From: Siccirubricoccus sp. G192
GTDB taxonomy: Bacteria; Pseudomonadota; Alphaproteobacteria; Acetobacterales; Acetobacteraceae
NCBI RefSeq assembly: GCF_019084075.1
Contig: NZ_JAHREN010000001.1
Location: 1,957,501 to 2,021,500 of the forward strand
Direction of reading: 5' to 3'
Length of the DNA: 64,000 nucleotides
Shown here: positions 9,065 to 19,173 of the stretch, piece after piece
How the letters are laid out: the number at the start of each line of letters is the position of its first letter
Numbering within the stretch: the stretch's first letter is position 1
Notes under the pieces: generated by a model
What the model was told of the DNA's origin: nothing
The model's input: only the letters and a program-made list of their open reading frames with translations
Database searches by the model: none
Position numbers and translations under genes: made by a program

Positions 9065-9301
9065 TCAGGTGAAGAGGATGAGGAAGGCGATCAGCAGCGC
9101 GAACAGCGCCACCGCTTCCGTCAGCGCGAAGCCCAGGATGCCGATCGGGAAGACGGCGTCGCGGGCGCCCGGGTTGCGGGCCACGCTGGAGACCATGGAG
9201 GAGAAGATATTGCCGATGCCGACACCGACGCCGGCGAGCGCAATGACGGCGAGACCGGCCCCGAGGGCCTTGAAGGCGGCGACGTAAGCAATCGGATCCA
9301 T
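9065..9301 (-). CDS. atpE: ATP synthase F0 subunit c
   Basis: Proton-translocating rotor-ring subunit, 78 residues, two membrane helices. The polar loop ARNPGARD (41-48) and the proton-binding carboxylate Glu62 in [17 protein letters not shown] are both present; glutamate rather than aspartate is normal for this group, and no sodium-binding motif is evident. The gene lies between atpB and the b' gene, the usual F0 order, with a hairpin directly downstream that could protect the message for this high-copy subunit. Confidence 0.97.
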   Translation of the reverse strand: MDPIAYVAAFKALGAGLAVIALAGVGVGIGNIFSSMVSSVARNPGARDAVFPIGILGFALTEAVALFALLIAFLILFT

Positions 9302-9348
9302 CGGAACTGTCCTTTCTCAGGAATGGGATATGGCGAACCGCCGACGTC

Positions 9349-10107
9349 TCAGTGCAGGTGCACCGCGTCGTGCAGGTAGATGCTGGTCAGGATGGCGAAG
9401 ACATAGGCCTGCAGGAAGGCCACCAGCAATTCGAAGCCGATCAGGGCGACATTCACCGCCAGCGGCAGCGTCGCGCCCAGGATGCCGAGCAGGCCGGCGG
9501 CGGAGCCGATCATCACCACGAAGCTGGCGAAGACCTTCAGCATCACGTGGCCGGCGACCATGTTGGCGAAAAGCCGGACCGAGAGGCTGACCGGCCGCGA
9601 CAGGTAGGAGATCAGCTCGATCGGGATGATGAGCGGCGCCAGCGCCTTGGGCGCGCCCTCCGGGAAGAAGTAGGTGAAGAAACGCATCCCGTGCATCGCC
9701 AGCGCCACCAGGGTCACCAGGATGAACACCACCACGGCCAGCGCGAATGTCACCGCGATATGGCTGGTGAAGGTGAAGGCATAGGGCAGCAGGCCCAGCA
9801 GGTTGCCGAACAGGATGAACATGAACAGCGAGAAGACGAAGGGGAAGAACCGGCGGCCCTCGTCGCCGATCTGGCCGGCCACCATGTCCTGCACGAATTC
9901 ATAGGCGGATTCCGCCATGGCCTGCAGCCGGCCCGGCACGACGGCGCGGCGGCCCATGCCCCAGATCATCAGGGCGCTGATGAGCCCCACGGCCAGCAGC
10001 ATGTACAGGTTGGACTGGCTGAAGCCCACAGCCTTGCCCACGGCACCCAGCACCGGCGTCAGCTCGAACTGGCCCAATGCGTCGATCGACTTGCCTTCGG
10101 CGGCCAC
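9349..10107 (-). CDS. atpB: ATP synthase F0 subunit a
   Basis: Stator subunit forming the proton half-channels, 252 residues with about six membrane helices. The key helix containing the essential arginine is visible as SLSVRLFANMVAGH, and the last helix has the conserved Gln in VAFLQAYVFAILTSIYL. It lies immediately downstream of atpI and upstream of atpE in the F0 operon. Length and motifs are normal. Confidence 0.96.
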   Translation of the reverse strand: MAAEGKSIDALGQFELTPVLGAVGKAVGFSQSNLYMLLAVGLISALMIWGMGRRAVVPGRLQAMAESAYEFVQDMVAGQIGDEGRRFFPFVFSLFMFILFGNLLGLLPYAFTFTSHIAVTFALAVVVFILVTLVALAMHGMRFFTYFFPEGAPKALAPLIIPIELISYLSRPVSLSVRLFANMVAGHVMLKVFASFVVMIGSAAGLLGILGATLPLAVNVALIGFELLVAFLQAYVFAILTSIYLHDAVHLH

Positions 10108-10134
10108 AGGCGACTCCCCAAGCTCAACGACACA

Positions 10135-10431
10135 TCAACTCCGCCGGCCGCGGCGCGGATCGAACAGGCGATAGACGTTCAGGACCCCGGCGGCCGAGCC
10201 TGCCAGGAAGAACAGCAGGAAGAGCCAGGGCCAGGTCCCGAGCCAGCGGTCCAGCAGGTAGCCGATGAGAATACCGACCACCAGGGCCGATACCACCTCG
10301 ACACCCGCGCGGAACCCGATGCCCCACGGACCCGTCGGAAGGCCAGCACGGTCATTCCCGGTCGGCTTGTCCAGACCCTGCCGGGTCCGGGCTTCCCGGA
10401 GTCGCCGCTCGAAGCCGTCGCGCTCGTCCAC
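10135..10431 (-). CDS. atpI: AtpI/AtpZ family ATP synthase accessory membrane protein
   Basis: Small two-helix membrane protein (98 residues) that heads the F0 operon and assists c-ring assembly or ion homeostasis. I chose the GTG at 10431 (VDERDGFERRL) because AAAGGAGG precedes it by about 7 nt and it gives the normal family length; longer open frames upstream run into the ABC exporter region. Helices are FRAGVEVVSALVVGILIGYLL and WPWLFLLFFLAGSAAGVLNVY. It leads directly into atpB. Confidence 0.85.
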   Translation of the reverse strand: MDERDGFERRLREARTRQGLDKPTGNDRAGLPTGPWGIGFRAGVEVVSALVVGILIGYLLDRWLGTWPWLFLLFFLAGSAAGVLNVYRLFDPRRGRRS

Positions 10432-10570
10432 CCTCGCTCCTCCTTTGGTTCCCCGCCGGAAGGCAACGGGCTGGTAAGGCCCCCCCCGCGGCGTGTCAAG
10501 CAAGCGCGGGCAGTCCCGGCGGCCTTCCCGCCCGAATTGCCCCTGCCTGTGCCGTTCCGGGGCTGGCGGC

Positions 10571-12436
10571 TCAAGCCTCCGCGAAAGCCCCGCTCTGCTG
10601 CTGCCAGAGCCTGGCATAGACCCCGCCGCGGCGCAGCAGGCTCTCATGCGTGCCCGCCTCGGCGATGCGGCCATGCTCCAGCACCACCAGCCGGTCCATC
10701 CGGGCAATGGTCGAGAGCCGATGCGCGATGGCGATCACGGTCTTGCCGGCCATCAGCGCCGCGAGCTGCTCCTGGATCGCCGCCTCCACCTCCGAATCGA
10801 GGGCGCTGGTGGCCTCGTCCAGCACCAGGATGGGGGCGTCCTTCAGCAGCACCCGGGCGATCGCGATCCGCTGCCGCTGCCCGCCCGAGAGCTTCACCCC
10901 CCGCTCCCCCACATGCGCGTCATAGCCGGTGCGGCCGCGCCAATCGGCGAGGTCCCGGATGAAGCCATCCGCGGCGGCGCGGGCGGCGGCGGCCTCGATC
11001 TCGGCCTCGCTCGCCTGCGGCCGGCCGTAGCGGATATTGTCGCGGATCGAGCGGTGCAGCAGCGCGGTGTCCTGCGTCACCACGCCGATGGCGGCGCGGA
11101 GCGATTCCAGCGTCACCGCCGTGATGTCCTGCCCATCCACCAGGATGCGCCCCTCCTCCGGCTGGAAGAAGCCGAGCAGCAGGTTCACCAGCGTGGATTT
11201 CCCGGCCCCGGAATGGCCGACCAGCCCGACCCGCTCGCCAGGCGCGATATGCAGGTCGAGCCCCTGCAGCACCCCCGTCTCCCGACCATAGCCGAAGCGC
11301 AGGCCCTCCACCCGGATCTCGCCCCGGGTCACCCGCAGCGGCACCGCGCCGGGCGGATTGGGCGCGGTGGGCGGCACCGCGATCGAGCCCATCGCCTCCT
11401 GCACCACGCCCAGATTCTCGAAGATCGAGGTGACGTTGAAGGCCACCCAGCCGGAGATATTGGCGATCTGCCAAGCCATGGGCAGCGCCGTGGCGATGGC
11501 GCCGAGCCCGATCCGCCCCTCCGTCCAGAGCCAGATCCCGGTGGCGGCGGTGGCGGTCAGCATGGCGGCGTTGAGGCTGGCGAGCAGGAAGCCGTTCAAC
11601 GTCACCAGCCGCATCTGCCGGCGGAAGGCCTCGTTCAGCGCCACCACCCCGTCGCGGACGAAGGCATCCTCCTCCCGCGCCCGGGCAAAGAGCTTCACCG
11701 TCTGGATATTGGTGTAGCTGTCGACGATCCGGCCGGTCAGCAGGCTGCGCTGCTCGGAAGCCTTGCGGGAGCGTTCCCGCATCCGCGGCACCAGCACCCT
11801 GAGCAATCCCGCATAGAGCAGGAACCAGACCGCGATCGGCAGGGCCAGCCGCCAGTCGGCGCCGGCCAGCAGCGCCAGCGCCGCCGTGCCATAGACCAGG
11901 ATGTACCAGACCGCGCTCACCACCTGGACCACGCTCTCGCGCAGTGCCGGGCCCGCCTGCATCACCCGGTTGGCGATGCGGCCGGAGAAATCCTCCTGGA
12001 AGAAGGGCAGGCCCTGGCGGATCACCCCCCAATGGCTCTGCCAGCGAATCAGCGAGGTGAAATTGCCGTTGATCCCCTGCTGGGTGATGAGGTTCTGCGC
12101 CAGGATGCCGAGCGGCCGGCAGACCAGGATGATCGCCGCCATCCCCAGCAATTCCGGCCAGGCCGCCTGCCACAACGCCTCCGGCGGATGGTCGGAGAGC
12201 AGCGCGACCAGCCGCCCGATCATCGCCGGGATCGCCGCATCCAGCAGCGCCACCACCAAGCCGGCCAGGAACAGCGCCACGAACAGGGCGCGGGCCTGGC
12301 GGATGAAGTGCCAGTAGAAGCCGAGCAGGCGGCGCGGCGGCGGGGCCTGCGGCACTGGGCTGCCGAGCAGGCGGGCGGCGGGTTCTCCCGGCGCGGCCAC
12401 CGGGTCCAGGAGACGTTCGAAGAGACGGAAAGGCAT
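10571..12436 (-). CDS. ABC exporter, fused membrane and ATPase domains
   Basis: Half-size exporter of 621 residues, acting as a homodimer in the inner membrane. The N-terminal six-helix permease domain includes FFQEDFSGRIANRVMQ; the C-terminal ATPase has Walker A GHSGAGKST, signature LSGGQRQRIAIAR, Walker B ILVLDEATSALDSE and H-loop IAHRLS. Family members export lipids, drugs or peptides (MsbA/multidrug type); nothing here fixes the substrate. It lies about 140 bp upstream of atpI on the same strand but is functionally unrelated. Confidence 0.93.
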   Translation of the reverse strand: MPFRLFERLLDPVAAPGEPAARLLGSPVPQAPPPRRLLGFYWHFIRQARALFVALFLAGLVVALLDAAIPAMIGRLVALLSDHPPEALWQAAWPELLGMAAIILVCRPLGILAQNLITQQGINGNFTSLIRWQSHWGVIRQGLPFFQEDFSGRIANRVMQAGPALRESVVQVVSAVWYILVYGTAALALLAGADWRLALPIAVWFLLYAGLLRVLVPRMRERSRKASEQRSLLTGRIVDSYTNIQTVKLFARAREEDAFVRDGVVALNEAFRRQMRLVTLNGFLLASLNAAMLTATAATGIWLWTEGRIGLGAIATALPMAWQIANISGWVAFNVTSIFENLGVVQEAMGSIAVPPTAPNPPGAVPLRVTRGEIRVEGLRFGYGRETGVLQGLDLHIAPGERVGLVGHSGAGKSTLVNLLLGFFQPEEGRILVDGQDITAVTLESLRAAIGVVTQDTALLHRSIRDNIRYGRPQASEAEIEAAAARAAADGFIRDLADWRGRTGYDAHVGERGVKLSGGQRQRIAIARVLLKDAPILVLDEATSALDSEVEAAIQEQLAALMAGKTVIAIAHRLSTIARMDRLVVLEHGRIAEAGTHESLLRRGGVYARLWQQQSGAFAEA

Positions 12437-12545
12437 GATGCAGCAACCGCCCGCCCGGGCCGAAGGTCAAGCACAAGCCTGTGACGCGCAAGCCGGCACG
12501 GCCATCCTATGTTCGGATGGAACCGGAACGGCAAGGAACCGCGCG

Positions 12546-12683
12546 ATGGCGGAGCCCGATCAGGACCCCCGCGCGGCAGGCGCCCCAGGACGGCCCCGCC
12601 CGCCGGCAAGGCTGGAGGAAAACCTGGCGATCGGCCTCAGCCTCGGCTTTCTCGGGCTGGCGCTGCTGCTGCGGCTGGCCTGA
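12546..12683 (+). CDS. Small single-pass membrane protein, unknown function
   Basis: A 45-residue frame starting MAEPDQDPRAAG, with a Pro-rich cytoplasmic part and one hydrophobic C-terminal helix (IGLSLGFLGLALLLRLA). AAGGA stands 8 nt before the ATG. It is divergent from the ABC exporter and ends 15 bp before the convergent VOC gene. I do not recognise a family; the ribosome site and membrane helix are the only support. Confidence 0.4.
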   Translation: MAEPDQDPRAAGAPGRPRPPARLEENLAIGLSLGFLGLALLLRLA

Positions 12684-12698
12684 AGGCTCGCGCGCGGA

Positions 12699-13172
12699 TC
12701 AGCCCTTCCCGCCCGCCATCGCCTGCATGCGGCGCTGGATCTCCTCGGGCGGCACATCCTCGACATGCGTCGCCAGGTGCCAGACATGGCCGAAGGGGTC
12801 GCGGAGGGTGCCGCTGCGGTCGCCATAGAACTGGTCCTGTACCGGCCGCCGCACCTCCGCCCCGGCCGCCACCGCCCGCGCCACCACCGCGTCCACGTCC
12901 CTGACATAGAGATGCAGCGTCACCGGCGAGCCGCCATAGGCCGCCGGCGCGCGGGCATCCATCTCGGGACACTCATCCGCAAGCATCACCCTGGAATCGC
13001 CGATCTCGATCTCGGCATGGCCGATCCGGCCGCCCGGCGCCGGCAGCCGCATCACCTCCCGGGCACCGAAGGCGCGGGCGTAGAAATCCAGCGCTGCGGC
13101 GGCGCCCTCCACGATGAGATAGGCGGTGACACTGCTGTATCCCGCCGGAACCGGTTGCACCTTCGCCGCCAT
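12699..13172 (-). CDS. VOC (glyoxalase/PhnB-like) family protein
   Basis: Cytoplasmic protein of 157 residues with the paired beta-alpha-beta-beta-beta folds of the vicinal-oxygen-chelate superfamily. Visible hallmarks are VTAYLIVEGAAAALDFYARAFG at the N-terminus, IGHAEIEIGDSRVMLADE, and the C-terminal YGDRSGTLRDPFGHVWHLA. PhnB-like members are often of unknown activity, and the metal ligands cannot be assigned with certainty. It is convergent with the small membrane protein. Confidence 0.85.
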   Translation of the reverse strand: MAAKVQPVPAGYSSVTAYLIVEGAAAALDFYARAFGAREVMRLPAPGGRIGHAEIEIGDSRVMLADECPEMDARAPAAYGGSPVTLHLYVRDVDAVVARAVAAGAEVRRPVQDQFYGDRSGTLRDPFGHVWHLATHVEDVPPEEIQRRMQAMAGGKG

Positions 13173-13261
13173 CCTGCTACCCTCCCTGCTTCGGAGCGGG
13201 CAGGGTGGACCCGCGGCGGCGCCGGCATCAACGCATTCCGCGTGACATCCGAGGCGCCACC

Positions 13262-13684
13262 CTAATCCTTCTGCCCATCCTTGCCGGACCCGTGCAGGCG
13301 CAGCGTCACTGCCGTGATCGCCGCGATCACCACGGCGACATCATAGACCCCGAGCCCCACCGCGATGCCGATCGCGCCGGTGGCCCAGAGCGCGGCCGCG
13401 GTGGCGGTGCCATGCACGCTGCTCTGGCCCTTCAGGATGGCGCCGCCGCCGATGAAGCCGATCCCGGTGACGATGCCCTCGACGATGCGCGCCATGGCTG
13501 CGGGCTCGCTCCGCAGCAGCCCCTCCGTCGCCTGCACGAAGCCGCAGCTCGCGATCGCCACCAGCGGGAAGGTCCGCAGCCCGGCGCTGCGCGCCGCCTG
13601 TTCCCGCTCCCAGCCGATCGGGAAGGCGAGCGCATAGGCGATCGCGATGTCCCGCAGATGCGGCAGGATGGCGAATTGGTCCAA
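13262..13684 (-). CDS. MgtC/SapB family membrane protein
   Basis: Inner-membrane protein with about four helices. Family motifs are AFPIGWEREQAARSAGLRTFPLVA and GIVTGIGFIGGGAILK. Members are linked to magnesium starvation and virulence in other species; their biochemical role is debated. I chose the TTG at 13684 (140 residues), which has GGAGG about 7 nt upstream and gives the usual start just before LPHLRDIAIAYALAF; an in-frame ATG at 13741 would add 19 untypical residues. It follows smc on the same strand and appears fused to it only because of the smc frameshift. Confidence 0.82.
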   Translation of the reverse strand: MDQFAILPHLRDIAIAYALAFPIGWEREQAARSAGLRTFPLVAIASCGFVQATEGLLRSEPAAMARIVEGIVTGIGFIGGGAILKGQSSVHGTATAAALWATGAIGIAVGLGVYDVAVVIAAITAVTLRLHGSGKDGQKD

Positions 13685-13770
13685 GCCGGGCCTCCGTTCG
13701 GGGTAGGTGAGGACAACGAAACAGACCGGCTCCGGCTGCATCGCGCCCCGGAGGCCGGCGGGCTCGCGCC

Positions 13771-16700
13771 TCAGCCCGCCCCGGTCCCCTCCGCCATCTC
13801 CACCGCCCGCCCTAGATCGACGCTGAGCAGCCGTGACACGCCCCGCTCCTGCATGGTCACGCCATAGAGCCGATGCATCCGCGCCATGGTCAGCGGGTGG
13901 TGGGTGACGATCAGGAAGCGGGTGCCGCCACGCCCATCCGGGCCTTCCGCCGCCATGCCGTCCAACAGGTCGCAGAGCCGCTCGACATTCGCGTCGTCGA
14001 GTGGCGCATCCACCTCGTCCAGCACGCAGACGGGCGCCGGGTGGCAGCGGAACACGGCGAAGATCAGGGAAAGCGCCGTCAGCGCCTGTTCCCCGCCCGA
14101 AAGCAGCGACAGGGCCGAGAGCTTCTTCCCCGGTGGCTCGGCATAGATTTCGAGGCCGGCCTCCAGAGGGTCCTCGCTGCCGACCAGGGCCAGATGCGCC
14201 CGGCCGCCGCCGAAGAGCCGGCCAAACAGGCCGCGGGAATTCGGCATCCACCCGGTCGAAGACCACGCGCAGCCGCTCCCGCCCTTCGCGGTTCAGATGC
14301 CCGATCGAGCCGCGCAATTTGGCGATGGCGGCGCCGATCTCCTCCCGCTCGCGGGTGATCTGGGCGATCCGGGCCTCGATCTCCGCCATCTCCACATCGG
14401 CGCGGAGATTGACCGGCCCCATCTCCTCGCGCTCGCGGGCCAGGCGTTCCAGCTTGCGCCGCGCCTTGTCCTCGGCGGCATCCGAGAGTTCCTCGGGGGG
14501 CGGCAATTCGGCGGCTTCGCCCAGCCTTTCGGCCACCCGCTCCTCCACCGCATCGGCGGCGGTGGAGGCCTGTTCCGCGGCGCTTTCGGCACGCAACTGC
14601 GCCTCGCGCGCCGCGGCGAAGGCGGCATCGGCGGCGCGGCGGGCCTCGCCGCTCGCCCGGCGTTCCGCCTCGGCGGCGGTCAGCGCGGCGGCGGCGGCGG
14701 TGTGGGCGGCCTCGACCTCGGCCAGCAGGGCGCCGGCCTGGCGCTGACGGGCGGCGGCGGCGTCCGGCGCCTCGGCCAGCGCGTCCCTTTCGGCGGTGGC
14801 CTCGGCGGCGCGCTGGCGGAGTTCCTCCAGCCGTCCGGCGGCATCGGTGCGGCGGCTGGCCCAGTCGGCGCGCTCCGCCGCCATGGCCTGGCGCCGCGCG
14901 GCCAGGCGCTCGCGTTCCGTCCGCAGCGCCGCATGGGCGTCGCGGGCCGTGACCTCCTGCATCCGGGCGGCGGAAAGCGCCTGCCGCGCCGCCTCGACCC
15001 CGGCGCGGATCGCCGCCAGATCGGGCAGCGCCGCCTGTGCGGCCTGGGCCGCCTCCAGCAGCAGGGCGGCCTCGGCGGCCTCCGCCGTCAGGCGTTCGAG
15101 TTGCGGGGCGAGGGCGGCGATGCGGCTTGCGGCCTGCGCCGCCTCGGTGGCCAGACGGGCGGCGGCGGCGCGGGCCGCCTGCAAACCGGCCTCGGCGGCG
15201 GTCCGGGCCTCACGCGCCGCGGCTTCTTCAGTGAGCGTGGCGGTTTCTTGCGCCTGCGCCAGCTCGGCGGCCTTGCGCAGCCCGGCGAGATCGGGCAGGG
15301 CCGCCATGGCGACCTGCGCCCGGGCCAGCGCCGTCTCCGCCTCCGCCCTTTCGGTGCCGAGCCTGTCGAGTTGCGGCGCCAGGGCGCCGATGCGGCTTTC
15401 CGCCCGGGCGACGGCGGCGGCAAGGGCCGCGGCGTCGCTGCGGCCGCGCTGGAGGTCCATCTCCGCCTCGGCACGGGCATCGCGGGCGGCGGCCTCCGCC
15501 TCGGCGGCGCGAGTTTCCGCGGCGGCCGCCGTGTCATATTCGGCGATGGCGGCTTCGGGCCCAGGCAGGGCAGCCAGTGCCCTTTCGGCCTCGGCCGCCG
15601 CGGCCGCCGCCTCCGCCGCCTCGGTGGCGAGCCTTTCAAGCTGCGGCTCCAGCGCGCCGATCCGGCTTTCCGCCTCGGCGGCGGTGGCTGCGAGGCGGCT
15701 GGCCTCGGCGCGGGCGGTTTGCAGCCGCGCCTCGGCGTCCCGCCGTGCCTCGCGGGCCGTGGCTTCGGCGGTGGTGGCGGCGGCCTCGGCGGTCTCGGCC
15801 TCGGCGCGGGCGGCGGCGGCTCGGCTGGCGGCCTCGATGGTCGCGGCCAGGCGCGCCTCGGCTTCGCGCAGGCGGTTGCGCTGCTGCAGCCGGACGGCGC
15901 CGGGATTAGGTGCATCGGCGCGGGCGGTATGGCCGTCCCAGCGCCAGACTGCGCCATCCCGCGCCACCACCGCTTGGCCCGGCGCCAGCGCCGCCTGCAA
16001 AGCCGCGCCATCGGCGCCCTCGGGCAGCAGCCCCACTTGCGACAGCGCGCGGGCCAGGGCCGGCGGCGCCTGCACCAGCTCGGCCAGTGAGGTCAGGCCG
16101 GCGGGCAGGGCCGGCCCGCCCTCCAGGGCTGGCAGGATGCGCCAGTGGCGGGCGGCGGCGGGATCGGCCGGGCTTTCCAGCGCCTCCCCCAAGGCGGCAC
16201 CGAGCGCGGCTTCCAGGCCCGGCGGCACGCGGACGGCATCCAGCACCGGCGGCGCGGCGCTGCCGGCGCGTTCCCCGGCGGCCAGTGTCTCGGTGAGCGC
16301 CCGCACCTCGGCGCCGGCCGCCGCCTGCTCGGCCTCGGCCCCGGCCGAGTGGCGGCGGGCGGCGGCATGGCGCTCGGTGGCGGCGGTGCGGGCGGCTTCG
16401 GCCGCCTCCACCGCCTCCCGCGCCGTGGTCAGATGCGCCTCGGCAGTGGCGGCGGCCTCCTGCGCGGCGGCGACCTGCTCGGGCGGCAAGCGGGCGGCCA
16501 GCGCCGTATCGCGTTCGGCGGCAAGGCGCGCATGTCCCTCGCGCAATTGCCGGGCGCGCTGGGCGGCGCTGGCCTGTTCAGCGGCGGCGCGCTCCCGCGC
16601 GGCCTCGGCATCGGCGATCCGGCGGCGGGCGGCGGCATGCGCCTCCTGGCTGGCGGCGCGGGCAGCCTCGGCGGCCTCCAGCGCGGTGCGCGCCTCGGCC

Positions 16701-18529
16701 AGCCTGGCTTCGGCCGCGGCGGTGGCGGCCTCGGCGGCGGCGAGGCGCTCCGCCGGCACCCGCGCCGCCAGGGCGGCGGCATGTTCGGCGGCGAGGCCCT
16801 CATGCTGCGCCGCGACCCGCCCGGCGCGTTGCTTCGCCTCGGCCTGGGCGGTGCCGGCGCGGCTGGCCTCGGCCTCGGCCGCGGTGGCATCGCGGCGGGC
16901 GGCAGCATGCGCCTCCTGCGCGGCGGCACGGCCGGATTCGGCTGCCTCCAGCGCGGCGCGGCTGCTGGCGAGCAGCGTTTCGGCCTGCCGCGCCGCCACC
17001 TCCGCCGCTTCCAGCGTCTCGGCCGGGATGGCGGCGTCCAGCGCCGCGGCATGCTCCGCCGCCAGCGCGTCCCGCTGCGCCGAAAGCCGGCGCGCCCGAG
17101 CCTCGGCGGCGGCCAGTTCGGCCGCGGCCTGGTTGGCGCGGGCAGCGATGGCGGCGGCTTCCTCGGTGGCCGCATTGGCGGCACGCTCAGCGACGCGGGC
17201 GGCGTCGGCGGCCTCGTGCAGTGCCGCCTCGGCGGCGGCGAGGCGGTCCGGCAGCGCCGCCTCGGCCTCGGTCAGGGCCTGGTCCTCGCGGGCCAGGCGG
17301 GTCTCGGCGGCGGTGGCATCCGCCGCCACCCCTTCGGCATGGGCGAGGTCGCGCTCGATCCGGGCGAGGCGTTCGGCCGCGGCGGCCAGCGCCTCCCGCG
17401 CCCGGCGCTCCTCGGCCTCCAGCCCCTCGGCCTCAACCCGGCGGCGCTCCAGCGCGGTGCGGGTGGCGGCCTCGGCCTCGCGCGGTGCCGGCAGGGCGCG
17501 TTCGGCCTCGAAGCTGCGGATGGCGGCCGCCTCCGCCTCGGCCTCGGCACGTCGCGTCGCCGCCGCGGCCTGGTCGAAGCCGGCCTGCGCCACGGCCAGC
17601 GCGGCCTGGGCGCGGGCGCGCAGCAGGGACAGCCACTCCGCCTCGGCGCCGCGCACCATGCCGGAGAGGTTGCGGTAGCGGTTGGCCTGGCGCGCCTGGC
17701 GCTGCAGGGAGCCGCGCTGCACCTCCAACTGGCCGAGCAGGTCCTCGGCGCGGGTGAGATTGGCCTCGGCCTGGCGCAGCTTCAGTTCGGCCTCGTGCCG
17801 GCGGGCGCGCAGGCCGGAGATGCCGGCGGCCTCCTCCAGCACCTGCCGGCGTTCCTCGGGCTTGGCGCCGATCATGGCGGCGACCCGGCCCTGGCTGACC
17901 ATGGCGGAGGCGCGGGCGCCGCTGCCGATATCGGCGAACATGGTCTGGACGTCGCGCGCCCGGACCTCCTTGCCGTTCACCCGGAAGGCGGAGCCCTCGC
18001 CTCGGGCGATGCGGCGGATGATCTCCAGCTCCTCGCTCGCCGCATTGGGCGGCGGCGCGAGGCCGGCGGCCTCCTCCAGGAAGAGTGTCACCTCGGCCAG
18101 GTTGCGGCCCGGGCGGGTGGCGGTGCCGGCGAAGATGACGTCGTCCATCTCGCCGCCGCGCATGGAGCGGGCGGAGGTCTCGCCCATGGCCCAGCGCAGC
18201 GCCTCCACCACATTGGACTTGCCGCAGCCATTCGGGCCGACGATGCCGGTGAGGCCGGGCAGGACCTCGACCGTGGTGGCCTCGGCGAAGCTCTTGAAGC
18301 CGGCGATCCTCAGCCGCGCCAGGGTGGCGCGGAGCGGCGCGCGGTCGGCATCCGGCAGGTTCTCGTCGGCCGATGTATCGGGCGCACCGGCCTCCGCGGC
18401 ATCCGGCGGCTCACCTCCCGGCGCCTCGGGAGAAGCTGTCGCTGCCTGGGATGCCTCGGCGGTTTCCGCCGGCGATGGCGGGGCCGCAACCGCCTCCATG
18501 TCGCCCGACTCAGGCGCGCGCTGCGTCAA
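13771..18529 (-). CDS. smc: Chromosome segregation protein SMC (one-base frameshift near 14236)
   Basis: ATPase that folds and segregates the chromosome. The N-terminal head has [20 protein letters not shown]; the C-terminal head has [14 protein letters not shown] and Walker [14 protein letters not shown]; a hinge lies in between around 15900-16250. About 1585 residues are encoded, well above the usual 1150-1200, because both coiled-coil arms carry 90-residue repeats (15089-15898 and 16256-17065). The frame breaks at 14235-14237, where GGGAATTC should read GGAATTC: one surplus base separates ...FDRVDAEF from [11 protein letters not shown]. An intact gene is expected. The TTG start at 18529 overlaps the stop of the DsbA-like gene and has GAGGG about 7 nt upstream; ATG 18499 is the alternative. 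Confidence 0.9.
15089..15898 (-). repeat. 90-residue repeats in the C-terminal coiled-coil arm of SMC
   Basis: Anchors [26 protein letters not shown] and [13 protein letters not shown] recur at exactly 270-bp steps; the codons following them start at 15628, 15358 and 15088. Surrounding residues match too ([10 protein letters not shown] and [10 protein letters not shown]). The first half of the leftmost unit in the protein is less clearly related, and a fourth partial unit follows. Confidence 0.8.
16256..17065 (-). repeat. Three 90-residue repeats in the N-terminal coiled-coil arm of SMC
   Basis: Units begin at 17065, 16795 and 16525 with [36 protein letters not shown] and [18 protein letters not shown]. 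Each spans exactly 270 bp and contains a related AALEAAE...EAHAAARR core. The period equals that in the opposite arm. Confidence 0.85.
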
Positions 18530-19140
18530 GCCCGGCCCTCGACCAACTGCTTGAAGCGGTCGAAGGACATGCTGCCGGACTGGTTGCGGGTCTGGCCGCC
18601 GCGGATGAAGGCGAAGCTCGGGGTCGCCTGCACCTGGTATTCCCGCTCGGCGAGCTGGCGCTGTTCCAGGATGGCGCGCTTCAGGCCCTCATCCTGCTGC
18701 ACCGCCTCGAATTGCGACCGGCTCATGCCGGCCAGCCCGGCCATCTTGGCCAGTTCCTCCTGCGGGTTGCCGCTGCGGGTGAAGGCCCAGCGGTCCTGCG
18801 AGGAGAGCAGGGCGCCGATGAAGCCCTCATAGCGCTCCGCCGGCAGGGAGCGGGCCACGGCGGCGGCCAGCAGCGCCAATTGGTCCAGCGGGAAGTCGCG
18901 CCAGACCAGGCGGATGGCGCCGGTCTCCACCAGGTTCCGCTTCACCTGCGGGAAGGTCTCGTGGTGGAAGGCGGCGCAATGGCTGCAGGTGAGGGAGAAG
19001 AATTCCAGCACCCGCACCGGCGCATCCGGGCGGCCGATGCCGCGCTCGGCCAGCCGCGGGTCGGCCGGGGCCTGGGCGAAGGCGGGGACAGCCAGGACAC
19101 TGGCCGTGGCGGCGAGAAGGGTTCGGCGGGGCAGGCGCAT
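18526..19140 (-). CDS. DsbA-family thiol-disulfide oxidoreductase
   Basis: Periplasmic thioredoxin-fold protein of 204 residues. A signal peptide (MRLPRRTLLAATASVLAVPAFA) is followed by the active site CSHC in EFFSLTCSHCAAFHH, and the cis-proline loop is QATPSFAF. The insertion between them is helical as in DsbA. It probably introduces or reshuffles disulfides in exported proteins. The gene overlaps the smc start by 4 bp, and the two are likely co-transcribed. Confidence 0.9.
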   Translation of the reverse strand: MRLPRRTLLAATASVLAVPAFAQAPADPRLAERGIGRPDAPVRVLEFFSLTCSHCAAFHHETFPQVKRNLVETGAIRLVWRDFPLDQLALLAAAVARSLPAERYEGFIGALLSSQDRWAFTRSGNPQEELAKMAGLAGMSRSQFEAVQQDEGLKRAILEQRQLAEREYQVQATPSFAFIRGGQTRNQSGSMSFDRFKQLVEGRA

Positions 19141-19173
19141 GCGGGTTCCCCAAGGAAGGATGGCGGGATGATA

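Noticed and set aside
14796-17678. A 960-codon plus-strand frame opposite smc, and similar long antisense frames elsewhere
   Set aside because: Very high GC depletes stop codons in all frames; the antisense translations are Ala/Ser/Arg-rich with no domains and lie over a well-supported gene.
13262-18529. A continuous 1755-codon frame suggesting an SMC-MgtC fusion protein
   Set aside because: The SMC C-terminal head (LSGGEQ, Walker B) lies in another frame from 14240 on; a single surplus base at 14235-14237 explains the read-through into the separate MgtC-like gene.
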